A DNA stretch of 64,000 nt. It comes from Trichomonas vaginalis G3. Its lineage: Eukaryota; Parabasalia; Trichomonadida; Trichomonadidae. The DNA lies in assembly GCF_026262505.1 (NCBI RefSeq), contig NC_067206.1:24009896-24073895 (forward strand), written 5' to 3'. Positions within the stretch are counted from its first letter, which is position 1, and the number at the start of each line of letters is the position of its first letter. The position numbers and the translations under genes are program-made. Shown here piece by piece: positions 41,530-50,727 of the stretch. The notes under the pieces are model-generated. The model saw only the letters and a list, made by a program, of their open reading frames with translations. It did no database searches and had not been told where the DNA came from.

Positions 41530-42471
41530 ATGATTTCAACAATCGGCACAACAACAATTCAAACAACAACAGCACCAAACTCGTTAGTCATGAATCCTAC
41601 GTCAATGTTAGTAGAGATGAAAAACTTCATTCCTTCTTCATTTACTTTCGAAACAAAAATCCAGAAGATAAAGCAAGAACTTTTAACAAGTAATTTAGAC
41701 TGTAGTGCGAAAGATGAAACAAATGAAGAATATCTTTATGAAATGCAGGACATTATTGACCATTTGCCTAAACTACCTGAAATCCAACAACAAAAACTCA
41801 CTATTCCTGAATTCGACGAAATTGAAGTGAAACCAACTGACTCAGTAGAAATAAAGAAGTTCATACGTAAAGTAAATTATGAATTCCTTGGTTTTCATTG
41901 CAACCATAAGGTTATGGACAAAGATTGCGACATGGTTTATAAAAACATTTCTGACATATATAAATCTGAGGAGTTTAAGACTTACGATAACTTTGTTTCA
42001 TTAGTTGCAAAATGTGTTTGGGAAATAAGAGATAAAGATAGAAGAGGCAAAGTATGGAACAAACAAATAAGACCCGCTATGTTTGAGATGAAGAGAGCAA
42101 TTGACGCTTTAGTTGTTTTAGCTGGTTTTATTTCAATGTATAACGCAAAAATGAACCCGCAATGTTCAAAATGTAAAGCAGGAATAAGAAAATATAACTA
42201 CTCAGTCAAAGAGATAGAACGTATGCGAAACGACTATGCAGACTTAAAGAAAGAAGCAGAAAAGCCAGCAGAAGATAAAATGGACATGTTAGCATTTCTG
42301 AACAAAAACTATCCAACAGCAGAAGATTTCCTTCTGTCTGACGTCAAGAAGAAGTATAAAGAAACCTTCGGTATTGTTAAAACTTTTGACATACTGACAG
42401 AAGAAATAGAAGCTACGAAATTGTTTAGGATTTCAAATATACATCGTACAATTCATGTAAAACGCTTGTGA
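41530..42471 (+). CDS. Unrecognised Maverick protein
   Basis: 313 residues, Thr-rich N-terminus (MISTIGTTTIQTTT), then mostly helical. A middle segment has scattered cysteines and histidines (YEFLGFHCNHKVMDKDCDM) and a single C-x-x-C (NPQCSKCKAG), hinting at metal binding. The C-terminal 90 residues look like a helix-turn-helix followed by LFRISNIHRTIHVKRL. Possibly DNA binding, but no family recognised. Its stop overlaps another palindromic ggtgagatctcacc block. Confidence 0.6.
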   Translation: MISTIGTTTIQTTTAPNSLVMNPTSMLVEMKNFIPSSFTFETKIQKIKQELLTSNLDCSAKDETNEEYLYEMQDIIDHLPKLPEIQQQKLTIPEFDEIEVKPTDSVEIKKFIRKVNYEFLGFHCNHKVMDKDCDMVYKNISDIYKSEEFKTYDNFVSLVAKCVWEIRDKDRRGKVWNKQIRPAMFEMKRAIDALVVLAGFISMYNAKMNPQCSKCKAGIRKYNYSVKEIERMRNDYADLKKEAEKPAEDKMDMLAFLNKNYPTAEDFLLSDVKKKYKETFGIVKTFDILTEEIEATKLFRISNIHRTIHVKRL

Positions 42472-42530
42472 AAAAAGAGGTGAAAAAACAGGTGAGATCT
42501 CACCTCTTCACCTCAATTATATTTTTGGTC
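42466..42530. repeat. ggtgagatctcacc block after stop codon
   Basis: Reads gaaaaaagaggtgaaaaaac then aggtgagatctcacctcttc and acctcaattat, the inverse orientation of the 41283 copies. It starts within the stop codon of the preceding gene. The small frame through it (42468-42656) is not called. Confidence 0.8.
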
Positions 42531-42759
42531 AAAGCTTCCACGAGAGAAAAGATTCCTCATTCGCTAAGGATTCCAAAAATGAAAAAATCATTGATTTCGG
42601 CTGAGAAAAAACAGAAAAAACAGCAAAACCCTTCTTCCACGGGAACAAGGAAATAAAGAAGAAATAAAGTAAATTTTTTATTTATTCCCGTGGAAATAGA
42701 GCACTTTTATGACACTTTTTATTCACGACAAACAAGACAAACAAAGAAAATAAGAAAAT

Positions 42760-42832
42760 ACGGCGCTGCCGCGGTTCGAACCACAGACACTACCCCCCAT
42801 AACACCACCTTAGACCACTGTGCTACGTAGCC
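42760..42832 (-). other. tRNA-like segment with A and B boxes
   Basis: On the minus strand tagcacagtgg (42825 to 42815) matches the A-box consensus and ggttcgaacc (42782 to 42773) matches the B box, at tRNA-like spacing. Three bases at the ends (ggc/gcc) can pair, but the T-stem is largely mismatched, so this is a decayed tRNA or a Pol III-type promoter rather than a functional tRNA. It overlaps the last codons of 42810-43247. Confidence 0.35.
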
Positions 42833-43247
42833 TGTCGACATAAGATTTTATAAATTGCATATTTGACGTAAATTTATTTCCATCTGCTTCCCACCGCATA
42901 AGATATTCATACGTGTTTGTAAGACATTCATTAAACTTCTTTTCTATTGCATCTAATCTTGCGTTATTTTTTTCAATAACTTGTCTGTATTCTTCATCAT
43001 CTCCAGCAGTGTTTGGGTCTTCACGTTTAAAATATTCATTGTTAACCAATTTTTTATCTACAAATTTTATTAGTGTTTGATTCACTTCGTTATGATAACG
43101 GTCATATTCTTTCAATACGTAAGTGAAGACAAAATGCGTCGTACCTTCAATCTTAAAGCTTAAAGAACTTTCAACACAGTTTTGAGGGTCTGTCAGTGCG
43201 TCAATGAGATAGTATTCGAAGTCAGTCAATAATCTTTTTAAAGTCAT
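42810..43247 (-). CDS. Unrecognised Maverick protein
   Basis: 145 residues, helical and charged (MTLKRLLTDFEYYLIDAL at the start, NNARLDAIEKKFNECLTNTYEYLM near the end), probably with a coiled-coil segment. No family recognised. Divergent from the KilA-N gene with about 108 bp between start codons. The 3' end overlaps the tRNA-like segment. Confidence 0.55.
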   Translation of the reverse strand: MTLKRLLTDFEYYLIDALTDPQNCVESSLSFKIEGTTHFVFTYVLKEYDRYHNEVNQTLIKFVDKKLVNNEYFKREDPNTAGDDEEYRQVIEKNNARLDAIEKKFNECLTNTYEYLMRWEADGNKFTSNMQFIKSYVDRLRSTVV

Positions 43248-43355
43248 TTCATACAGGATAAAATTTAATGTTGTGAAGAAATAGTGTTTATCTCAGAAAA
43301 AATAACGCTAATTTTATTTTTATTTATTTTTTTTATTTTGTATGTAAAGACAGTA

Positions 43356-44216
43356 ATGTCAACATTAGAGAACACAACAACTGCTATCGTTCATGAAGCT
43401 ATAAATGAAGAATACGAGTACATACAGTTTAACAAACAACTCCGTCTCATTCGTTCAGTCAAAGATGACATGTACCAAATGCAAAGTATTTTGACAGCAT
43501 GTTTTGCTCCAGATACTAAGCTTCCTAAAGACTGGTTTAGGAACCAAAGCACACAAGAACTCTTAAGCGAAGCACAGCGAGACATACTTTTTTCTGAAAA
43601 CAGTGAAGAACAGCGAGTAGGTAAAAAAACCCAGTCGCCAAAACTCTATGAAAATCGTGAAAAATTGCCAAACGGTTTGAGAGGATATTATGTACATAGA
43701 CTTCTTGTAAATGCTGTTGCAATGTGGGCTTCGCCTCGTTATGCTTGGCATGTTTACAGACTTCTTGACGAAATTCACAGACAAGAACGCGAACAGATGG
43801 AAAAGAAACTTCAAGCAAAAGATGAAGTCATTGAATCCAAAGACAAAAGCATACAGAAAAGAATACCGCGTTCAGTACCAAAAGGAAAGGAAAAGAGTTA
43901 TAAGTATATGATATATACTGAAGAGTTGGAGAAAGAAGAAGACAGAGATATGGTTATGTTGCATTTAGTCAGAAGAAACAACAAAAGCTTTTATGACCTT
44001 GCTAAGATTTACAAATCTGACAGAAACTGGTTCTATCGTGAAAACTTACCGATTTCAATGACACCGAATGAGCAAATAAAGGAAATTGTCAAAAGTACTC
44101 TTCCTCAAACACACTATGACATCAAAGGTTGTACAATTCTTACATTCAAAGAAGACTTACCATTGTTAAAGGAAAAAATAACAGAGTATTTCGATAACTT
44201 CAAAGAGGAAGAATGA
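43356..44216 (+). CDS. KilA-N domain protein with bro-like C-terminus
   Basis: About 286 residues from the ATG at 43356 (MSTLENTTTAIV). The in-frame upstream codons back to 43284 encode only the T-rich leader as a false hydrophobic segment. The KilA-N domain spans roughly residues 50-140: LPKDWFRNQSTQELL, then NGLRGYYVHRLLVNAVAMWA and SPRYAWHVYRLLDEI. A charged helix (EREQMEKKLQAKDEVIESKD) links it to a C-terminal domain (SYKYMIYTEELEKEEDRDMV and on) like that paired with KilA-N in insect-virus and NCLDV bro-type proteins. Probably a DNA-binding regulator. Intact, in contrast to the fragment at 5153-5455. Confidence 0.85.
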   Translation: MSTLENTTTAIVHEAINEEYEYIQFNKQLRLIRSVKDDMYQMQSILTACFAPDTKLPKDWFRNQSTQELLSEAQRDILFSENSEEQRVGKKTQSPKLYENREKLPNGLRGYYVHRLLVNAVAMWASPRYAWHVYRLLDEIHRQEREQMEKKLQAKDEVIESKDKSIQKRIPRSVPKGKEKSYKYMIYTEELEKEEDRDMVMLHLVRRNNKSFYDLAKIYKSDRNWFYRENLPISMTPNEQIKEIVKSTLPQTHYDIKGCTILTFKEDLPLLKEKITEYFDNFKEEE

Positions 44217-44269
44217 AAATCTAAGCTAATTTTATTTTTTTTATAAAATTTTATCTCATATGAAAGAAC

Positions 44270-44485
44270 ATGAATTTAGAATATTCGGAACTCATGACAG
44301 AAGAAGAGAACGAACAACATGTAAAAGATTATGCAAAATTTCTGAAGACATACAAAGCATTTAAACAATATCTAAATGCTTCTAAAGATTATGCAAAATT
44401 TCTGAAGGTATATAAAGCTTATGAAAAAGCGTATGAAAAGTTTATACATTGGGGAATTGTTGTAAAATATCCATATGAATACTAA
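44270..44485 (+). CDS. Small protein with internal repeat
   Basis: 71 residues with two copies of KDYAKFLK-x-YKA (residues about 19-30 and 39-50), helical, aromatic and charged. It follows the KilA-N gene by 54 bp with a T-rich leader of the same style (ctaattttatttttttt), and it may be a regulatory or binding protein. Function unknown. Confidence 0.5.
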   Translation: MNLEYSELMTEEENEQHVKDYAKFLKTYKAFKQYLNASKDYAKFLKVYKAYEKAYEKFIHWGIVVKYPYEY

Positions 44486-44503
44486 CCAAAAATATATTTT
44501 TGC

Positions 44504-44977
44504 TTAAATAGCTTCAGGGTCTATTTCTTCAACCATTTCACTTCCTTCGTCAATGTCAATTGAAGCTTCTTCAACCTTTGGTAAGAATTTCTGTATAACA
44601 TCTTTGTTCGTTATTGTCTTCAGAGATGAAGGATAATATTTCACATTTGTTTCACCCTTCTTATATTCTTTCTGTTCGGAAAGATTCATAGCAATACTGA
44701 AGAAGTCAATGTTAGAGTTCTTTATGACAGTATAATGAGTATCTTTGACATTCACGAAGAAACTCTTTTGTTTCAAAACTACTGCTAACTCTTGTGAAGT
44801 ATAACGTTTGCGGTCAATGACAATAGCTAATGGTCTGACATACTGACCAAACTTAGATTCTTTCACAAACTTCTTGTTAAAGATAACATTAACGTTTGAA
44901 GCACCATTGAACTCATTCTTGATGGCATTAGCGAGAGCATTGTATGAAAAGAACTTGCAATCTTGCATGTGTTTCAT
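44504..44977 (-). CDS. Unrecognised Maverick protein
   Basis: 157 residues (MKHMQDCKFFSYNALANAI), alpha/beta composition with an acidic tail (VEEASIDIDEGSEMVEEI). No family recognised. It faces the PolB gene across 91 bp of very AT-rich DNA, a probable bidirectional promoter. Confidence 0.6.
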   Translation of the reverse strand: MKHMQDCKFFSYNALANAIKNEFNGASNVNVIFNKKFVKESKFGQYVRPLAIVIDRKRYTSQELAVVLKQKSFFVNVKDTHYTVIKNSNIDFFSIAMNLSEQKEYKKGETNVKYYPSSLKTITNKDVIQKFLPKVEEASIDIDEGSEMVEEIDPEAI

Positions 44978-45068
44978 TATAATAAAAATATTAAATTATT
45001 TTGAAAAATAACTTAAAAAAAATCTAATCTAATTTTTTCAAAAATATTTTTTTTATTTCCTACTAAAG
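44978..45068. promoter_or_regulatory. AT-rich bidirectional intergenic region
   Basis: 91 bp between the divergent starts of 44977 and 45069, nearly all A and T, with ctaatctaattttttcaaaa on the PolB side matching the leaders at 43310 and 44226. Confidence 0.45.
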
Positions 45069-48000
45069 ATGTATCGGAAGTTGTCTAAGTTAGAACACTC
45101 GGAAATAAAACAACTTCTTACAGAAGCTAACATAGATGTTGCAAAGCATTACGCAACAAACAAAAAAGCACTCGCTGACTTCATTAAAGACTATAATGGT
45201 GCAATAAGTTATGATAGAATTCATGAGTTCATAAAGCCGCAACGCGGCGAGGACGAAGTCCATGCAATAGCATTTCCTTTAAATGACGTTGCTATTGACT
45301 TATATCATAGACGTTCAGTACCTCATGAAGTAAGAAGAGAAATGTTTGACATAACAAATGCAAACGTTGGTCATACTCGTAAAGCTCTTTCGCATGATGT
45401 TCGTCAAGAAATGTTTGACATAACAAATGCAAACGTTGGTCATACTCGTAAAGCTCTTTCGCATGATGTTCGTCAAGAGATGTTTGACATAACAAATGCA
45501 AACGTTGGTGAAACACGAAAGAGAGACGACACACTGAAACAACAGAGAAGAGAGATGTTTAAGAGCGCTATAGAACAAGTTCGCAAAGCTAACGATGTCA
45601 TTCGTTCCATTGACGACAAACCAAAAGAAGGTGAGAGATGGTTAAAGAAAGATGAAGAGAATAGGAAGAGAAATGTGAAGTCAGGCAATAGACTCATTGA
45701 CTTTAACATCGAAGCTTTAGATGAACCAAACAGAGACTACTTACACAAACATTTCGGTAAGGTTTTCATGAGACTCTTAGAGAAGATTAAAATAAACTCC
45801 AACAGAGATGGATGGTATGTTATAAACTTGGTGGAAAGTATGAATGTTCTACGTTAAACCTCAATAATATTGGAACACTACTACATCAGCTCTTGAAGGA
45901 GAACTTTATATCAGAGATAGAAGCAAATGCTGCAGGTATTGTTGAAATGCACTATGACTTCTTCTTGACAAACATAAAGAATCTTACTGAAATAAAGATG
46001 TATGATTTAACAGAATATGAAGGCTTAACGATGTCAGATGTAAAGAAAGGCAAACCAAAAAAGAGACCATATAGAGATGAAAGCACACTGACAAATGACC
46101 AGAAAGCCATTTTGGAAGCTCTTAAGCAAACAGGAAACCCAGCACTTATAGAAAGCTTTTGGAAAGATAATGGTGAAAAGAAGTTTTATAAGAAGAGAAG
46201 CGGTCAGTTCTGGAAGTATCTTTGCACATTACCTATAAATCTTGAACGCTACCAAATCTTCAATGAACTGAACAAAAGAACTGCAACACTTATGACAGAG
46301 GACAATTGTTTCGTTTATGCTTGCATTCAGGCTGGAGTAAATGAAGAAACTATTGACCACATGAGAGAAGTCATTCGTGTTAGAGACTTTCCTCAAAGTA
46401 AAGTACAAGAAATTTCTGACGCAACAGGTATAGCATTTAATGTTACCATTGGTTATTTCAATGACTCAAGACATAATGAAATAAAGAGATACATACCAAA
46501 AGAATGTAAAACTGTTCGAACTATTGACTTACTTCTTGTTGAAGACCACTACATGCTAAACGAAAGATTACCAATGACAACATATTTCATTCGCAACTAT
46601 ATAGAAATCTTGAAGGAGTGTGGTGGAATGAACATTGAGAAACAAATGAAGATTTATACAAAGAGAGAAGATAAATATGTAGTTCGTTATGATAGAACAA
46701 CACCACTATGGGATGTTATGAAAACATTGTGGGAGTGCAAATATTTCGAACCTATTTCTTATGGAGAACTTTTCACATATACGACTGACTTATATAAACA
46801 GAACCTTGCACCATTTAAAGATTTGACATATGCTCCAAAGTATTGTGTACAACTGAAGAAGAAAGCCGAGTCAAAAGAAGTAAATAAAAATAAGTGCAAG
46901 TTCATTCCTGAGCACGTTTTCTTTGCTGACTTTGAGTGTAGCACAGACGGCTTTCATAAAGCTTTTAACATCTGTTATGACAGTGAAGATGGTTCAGTGA
47001 GTGAAAGCATTTGGGGTCAGAACTGTGCAACAGAATTTTTGGAACGACTTCCTGACAAGAGTTTAATATATTTCCATAACCTCAGTTATGATATAAACTT
47101 CATCTTAAGACACATGACAGAAGTGAAAGGAACTCCCATCATTAAAGGTTCACGAACAATGCAAATAACTGGCTTATATAAAGGAAGGGCAATTATTATA
47201 AAAGACTCTTACAGTGTTATAAATAAGAAGCTTAAACTATTTCCTGCTATGTTTAACTTACAAACAGGACCGAAAGAAGTATTTCCATACAACTACTACA
47301 GCAGTGTTTTGTTAGCAAATGACAACAGAACTGGTGTCATTTCTGAAGCATGTAAGTTTATCCAGGATGCAGATACGTTCATGAAGAACATAGATTCCAT
47401 CAAAGGTTGCAGAATAGATGAAAACCACTTCGACTTAGAAAAGTATAGTACATTTTATTGCAAACAAGATGTAAGAATTTTAAGAGAAGGTTTTGTTAAG
47501 TTCCGCAATGACATATTGAAAGAATTTGATTTAAACGTTTATGACTACGTTAGTATTTGTTCTATTGCTAACAAATTGTTTGAGAACAGAGTGTACTTCC
47601 CGAATGGAAATTTATATGACCTCTCAAATAAACCAAGAGAATTTATTTCGAGATGCATTCAAGGTGGAAGATGTATGTTGTCAGATAACATGAAACAAAA
47701 GAGCAAAAAGAAACTCATTGCTGACTTCGACGCTGTTTCATTATATCCATCCGCTATAGCAAGACTTTATACTTTAGAAGGTAATTCCAAAGGTTATGAA
47801 GGATGAGATGTTAAGCACAGAGTATCTCATGAGACATTTATTCGATGACGACCAAAAGGAACCCATTGGTGAAAAGTTTATGTCTGGCTTCTTTGTTCTC
47901 ATTAAGATAACAGAGATTGGAATACATAGACACTTTCCTTTAATAGTTTGTGACCCTGAACTAAATCCAGAACTTAACGTTCCAGAAGTTCAAACACTTG

Positions 48001-48984
48001 CTGTTTAATGTATGTTGACCATATAACATTACAAGACCTCATAAAATATCAAGGTGTCAAATGTGAAGTGTTGCAAGGATACTATTACGATGGAAACAGA
48101 GATATTAGAATAAGAGATGAAGTAAAGAAGTTGTTTGAGTTAAGGTTAAAGTATAAGAAAGAAGGAAATCCTTTGCAAGAAAATATAAAGCTCATTCTGA
48201 ACAGTATTTATGGCAAAACTATTCTATCTCCTATTGAGTCAAAAATAACCATAGTAAATGACAAAGATGCTATAAGATATGCCATCAGAAACTACAACCA
48301 TATAGTGAAGTTCGAAGGTTTGGATGGTTCAGATAAAACTATTTTCAAGCTAACGAAAAGCATTTGCAGACACTTTAACTTCTGTCCACTTGGTGTTAAC
48401 ATTCTGTCATGTCGAAGAGAATAATGTGTGAAGTATTCTGTACTGCTGAGGACTTAGGAATGGACATCTTTTATAGCGACACCGACAGTATGCATCTCTA
48501 CAATGAAGATATCCCTCGTTTAGCTGAAGAGTTTGAGAAACGTTATGGAAGAGTTCTCATTGGTAAAAACCTTGGTCAGTTTCATAGTGACTTCGCAGAA
48601 ATAACACCTGGAAAACAAAGTTTAGCATACAAGTCAATATTTTGTGGAAAGAAGACTTACATAGACTTACTCACGAATGATTTAAATGAAGTTGCATTTC
48701 ACTGCAGAATGAAAGGCGTGAAGCAAGATGTTATTGCTTTAACCGCTAATGAAATGTTTCCTGACTCTGTTCAGTGTTTCTATGATGAAGATAAAGGTTT
48801 AATGATTCCGCAAGGAAAATTTGACAAAGACTCTGAGTTCAGTGTTATGAAGTTATATAAAGCACTTTATGACGGTCAAGAGATTGGATTTGACTTATGT
48901 AAGTCTTCTAGTCCTTGCTTTGCTGAAAAGTTTAACTTCTCAATAACGACTAAAACAAGCTTTATTCGTAAGTTGAAGTTCTGA
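45069..48984 (+). pseudogene. polB: Protein-primed DNA polymerase B, frameshifted
   Basis: One gene in five phases: 45069-45857, 45812-47806, 47796-48008, 48008-48424 and 48409-48984. In order: an N-terminal extension with a 23-residue repeat; the proofreading exonuclease (Exo I DFECSTD near 46930; Exo II YFHNLSYDINF near 47080; Exo III FYCKQDVRI near 47460); polymerase motif A (DFDAVSLYPSA near 47735); motif B (LILNSIYGKT near 48195); and motif C (YSDTDSMH near 48475). These and the spacing are those of Maverick polymerases, which start from a terminal protein. Breaks lie near 45820, 47800, 48008 and 48415. Every catalytic motif is still legible, so damage is recent or an assembly artefact. 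Confidence 0.93.
45330..45530 (+). repeat. 69-bp in-frame repeat in PolB extension
   Basis: Three copies (atgtttgacataacaaatgc at 45342, 45411 and 45480), each 69 bp or 23 codons, encoding a MFDITNANVGHTRKALSHDV-type segment. The first two copies are nearly identical in DNA, indicating recent expansion. Confidence 0.9.
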
Positions 48985-49081
48985 GGTCATTTATTTTTGT
49001 CAGCAATGAGGTCAGCAATGAGGTCATTTATTTTTGTCAGAAATGAGGTCATTCGTGATAAAAATAAAGCTAGCGTAGATT
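48985..49081. other. Short repeat spacer
   Basis: Two to three copies of gaggtcatttatttttgtcag separate the convergent PolB and minor capsid genes. Confidence 0.6.
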
Positions 49082-49936
49082 TTACAATACTGCGATGGTA
49101 GAGTTTAAGAGTTGTGCTTCAATGTAGAGACAGTCCTTATGGTCTGGAGGTAAGAACACTGGGCAGTTATGGTCATGAGTGGAGAACATGTCTATCCAAA
49201 ACTCACGATTGAAGCCAGTTAATTTATAGTATTTAGGGTTAGGAAGTGGTGAAGTTCTTGTATGACCAATGAACTCATTTTCAACTCCCTTACTTAAGTT
49301 TGAATATAATATAGCTTGCTTTCTATCCCAAATGCCAGGTGTTACAATCTTTGAAAATTCATTTTTCCTCGGAAGCATTGCATCATAATTGAAAACATTC
49401 TTGAAATCATCACTTGGTTCAGAGATTTGAAATCTTATACGTAATGGATTTTTTCTCTTTAGCGACTTCATTGAATGGTGAAATACAACAAACTGACAGT
49501 CATGAGTTCCATCTTCATTTTCATTAAATTCATAATGAAAGTCTATAAGTTGTGGCTGACTACCTTCTTCTTTCAGTTGTGCAAGAAACTCACGTAAAGG
49601 CTGTAAAGTTTGTACTTCAATGTTGAACTTTTTCTCGAACATCTCATTAAATGAAATCATACATTGCAACAATGTTGTATCGTCTTTAAAGTATTTGTAT
49701 ATGTGAATGTTTTGGGCGCTTAAAGACTGTTCGTCATTTTCTATCTCGACTTGAAGTATAAAGTCAACCTTTCTGAAAGCACGTGTTATATACATAGATG
49801 TTATGCCAATGTACTTCTCTTCATTTATGTTCACAATCCAGTCTGTTGGAAACTTAAACGTTACTCTGTTCCCCTTTATTTTGACGTCAGGGTTTTCACT
49901 ACTGAACGCAACAGATAAAGGTATTTGTCTATACAT
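49082..49936 (-). CDS. Minor capsid (penton-like) protein
   Basis: 284 residues (MYRQIPLSVAFSSENPDV), beta-rich throughout with few helices. The C-terminal third, GIWDRKQAILYSNLSKGVEN then GHTRTSPLPNPKYYKL, resembles the end of Maverick minor capsid proteins. Its location one gene from the major capsid gene fits. It would occupy the fivefold vertices. The same C-terminal pattern appears in 31756-32637. The start context attaaatg is shared with other structural genes here. Intact. Confidence 0.65.
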   Translation of the reverse strand: MYRQIPLSVAFSSENPDVKIKGNRVTFKFPTDWIVNINEEKYIGITSMYITRAFRKVDFILQVEIENDEQSLSAQNIHIYKYFKDDTTLLQCMISFNEMFEKKFNIEVQTLQPLREFLAQLKEEGSQPQLIDFHYEFNENEDGTHDCQFVVFHHSMKSLKRKNPLRIRFQISEPSDDFKNVFNYDAMLPRKNEFSKIVTPGIWDRKQAILYSNLSKGVENEFIGHTRTSPLPNPKYYKLTGFNREFWIDMFSTHDHNCPVFLPPDHKDCLYIEAQLLNSTIAVL

Positions 49937-49960
49937 TTAATTCGGATAAAAATAAACCAT

Positions 49961-50167
49961 TTACTCTTTCTTTGCTTCAGCTTCTTTAGCTTTTGCTTCA
50001 GCTTCTTCTCTAGCTTTCTTCGCCAGCAAACGTGGGTTCTTTTGTCTTCCAGCAGCTAATGCAGCAAGTTGTTTTTCACTAAGTTTTCTCTTTGGTCTCT
50101 CTGGCTTTTGTTCTTGTTTTTGTTCCTTCAGTTCGGATAAAATTTGCTCACGAATTTCTTTCTTCAA
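49961..50167 (-). CDS. Small Lys/Ala-rich protein, start uncertain
   Basis: At least 68 residues, very basic helix-former: ERPKRKLSEKQLAALAAGRQK then an EEAEAKAKEAEAKKE tail. The KLSEKQLAALAAGR pattern recalls small basic proteins of large DNA viruses. No ATG exists at the 5' end of the frame (it begins at TTG, and the open phase continues upstream to about 50225). An ATG in another phase near 50225 suggests a one-base indel. Possibly a DNA-condensing core protein. Confidence 0.5.
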   Translation of the reverse strand: MKKEIREQILSELKEQKQEQKPERPKRKLSEKQLAALAAGRQKNPRLLAKKAREEAEAKAKEAEAKKE

Positions 50168-50265
50168 TGCTTCAACATCTATGACCCTTGGGTCTTGTCC
50201 GTAGGACTTGTCTGAGTCATTTGACTGCAGATAAAAAACAAAATTAAAACTTTAACCGATGTAAA

Positions 50266-50700
50266 ATGAGCTTGTCAAAATCAGAGCGAGAGTCTATTAT
50301 ATTAAATGACGCAAGAGGAATACAACATCCTTTCTATTACGTAAGTCAGAGTAAAGATGGTAAAATATACGTAAGAAAAAGAAAGGTTCCATTAGCGAAT
50401 GCAGAAAGCGACAACATTAAGGTGTATGGCAAGGGTGAAGTCCACGAAGCCCATGTTAAGCCTTCTATTCAAACTGAAAAGTCAATAGAACCAGAAGAAA
50501 AGAAGCCAGATGTACTTTCAATAACGAACCAAGAGCTTATTGCAAAGTTCGTGAATTTCATTGAAAAACAAACCGAGTCAAAGAACCCTGACCCGCCAGT
50601 GAAAGAAGTTGAGACAAAAGAGAATGTACAGTTCATTGAAAATGTCAAGAAACAACTTCCACCACGAATGCCAAGAAGAAGAGTGAGAATAATGAAGTAA
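50266..50700 (+). CDS. Unrecognised protein upstream of capsid gene
   Basis: 144 residues: an N-terminal beta-hairpin region (HPFYYVSQSKDGKIYVRKRK), a middle low-complexity part and a basic end (PPRMPRRRVRIMK). The gene ends 27 bp before the capsid ATG, so it is probably expressed with it. Could be a capsid assembly or minor virion protein. Context gtaaaatg at the start. Confidence 0.6.
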   Translation: MSLSKSERESIILNDARGIQHPFYYVSQSKDGKIYVRKRKVPLANAESDNIKVYGKGEVHEAHVKPSIQTEKSIEPEEKKPDVLSITNQELIAKFVNFIEKQTESKNPDPPVKEVETKENVQFIENVKKQLPPRMPRRRVRIMK

Positions 50701-50727
50701 ATAGATATTTTTATCTGAAGTAAATAC

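Noticed and set aside
42468-42656. 62-residue frame after 41530-42471
   Set aside because: It begins in the palindromic ggtgagatctcacc block and has low-complexity Lys/Ser content; more likely chance.
42760-42832. Functional tRNA gene
   Set aside because: The T-stem and most of the acceptor stem do not pair; only the A and B boxes are good. It is listed as tRNA-like instead.
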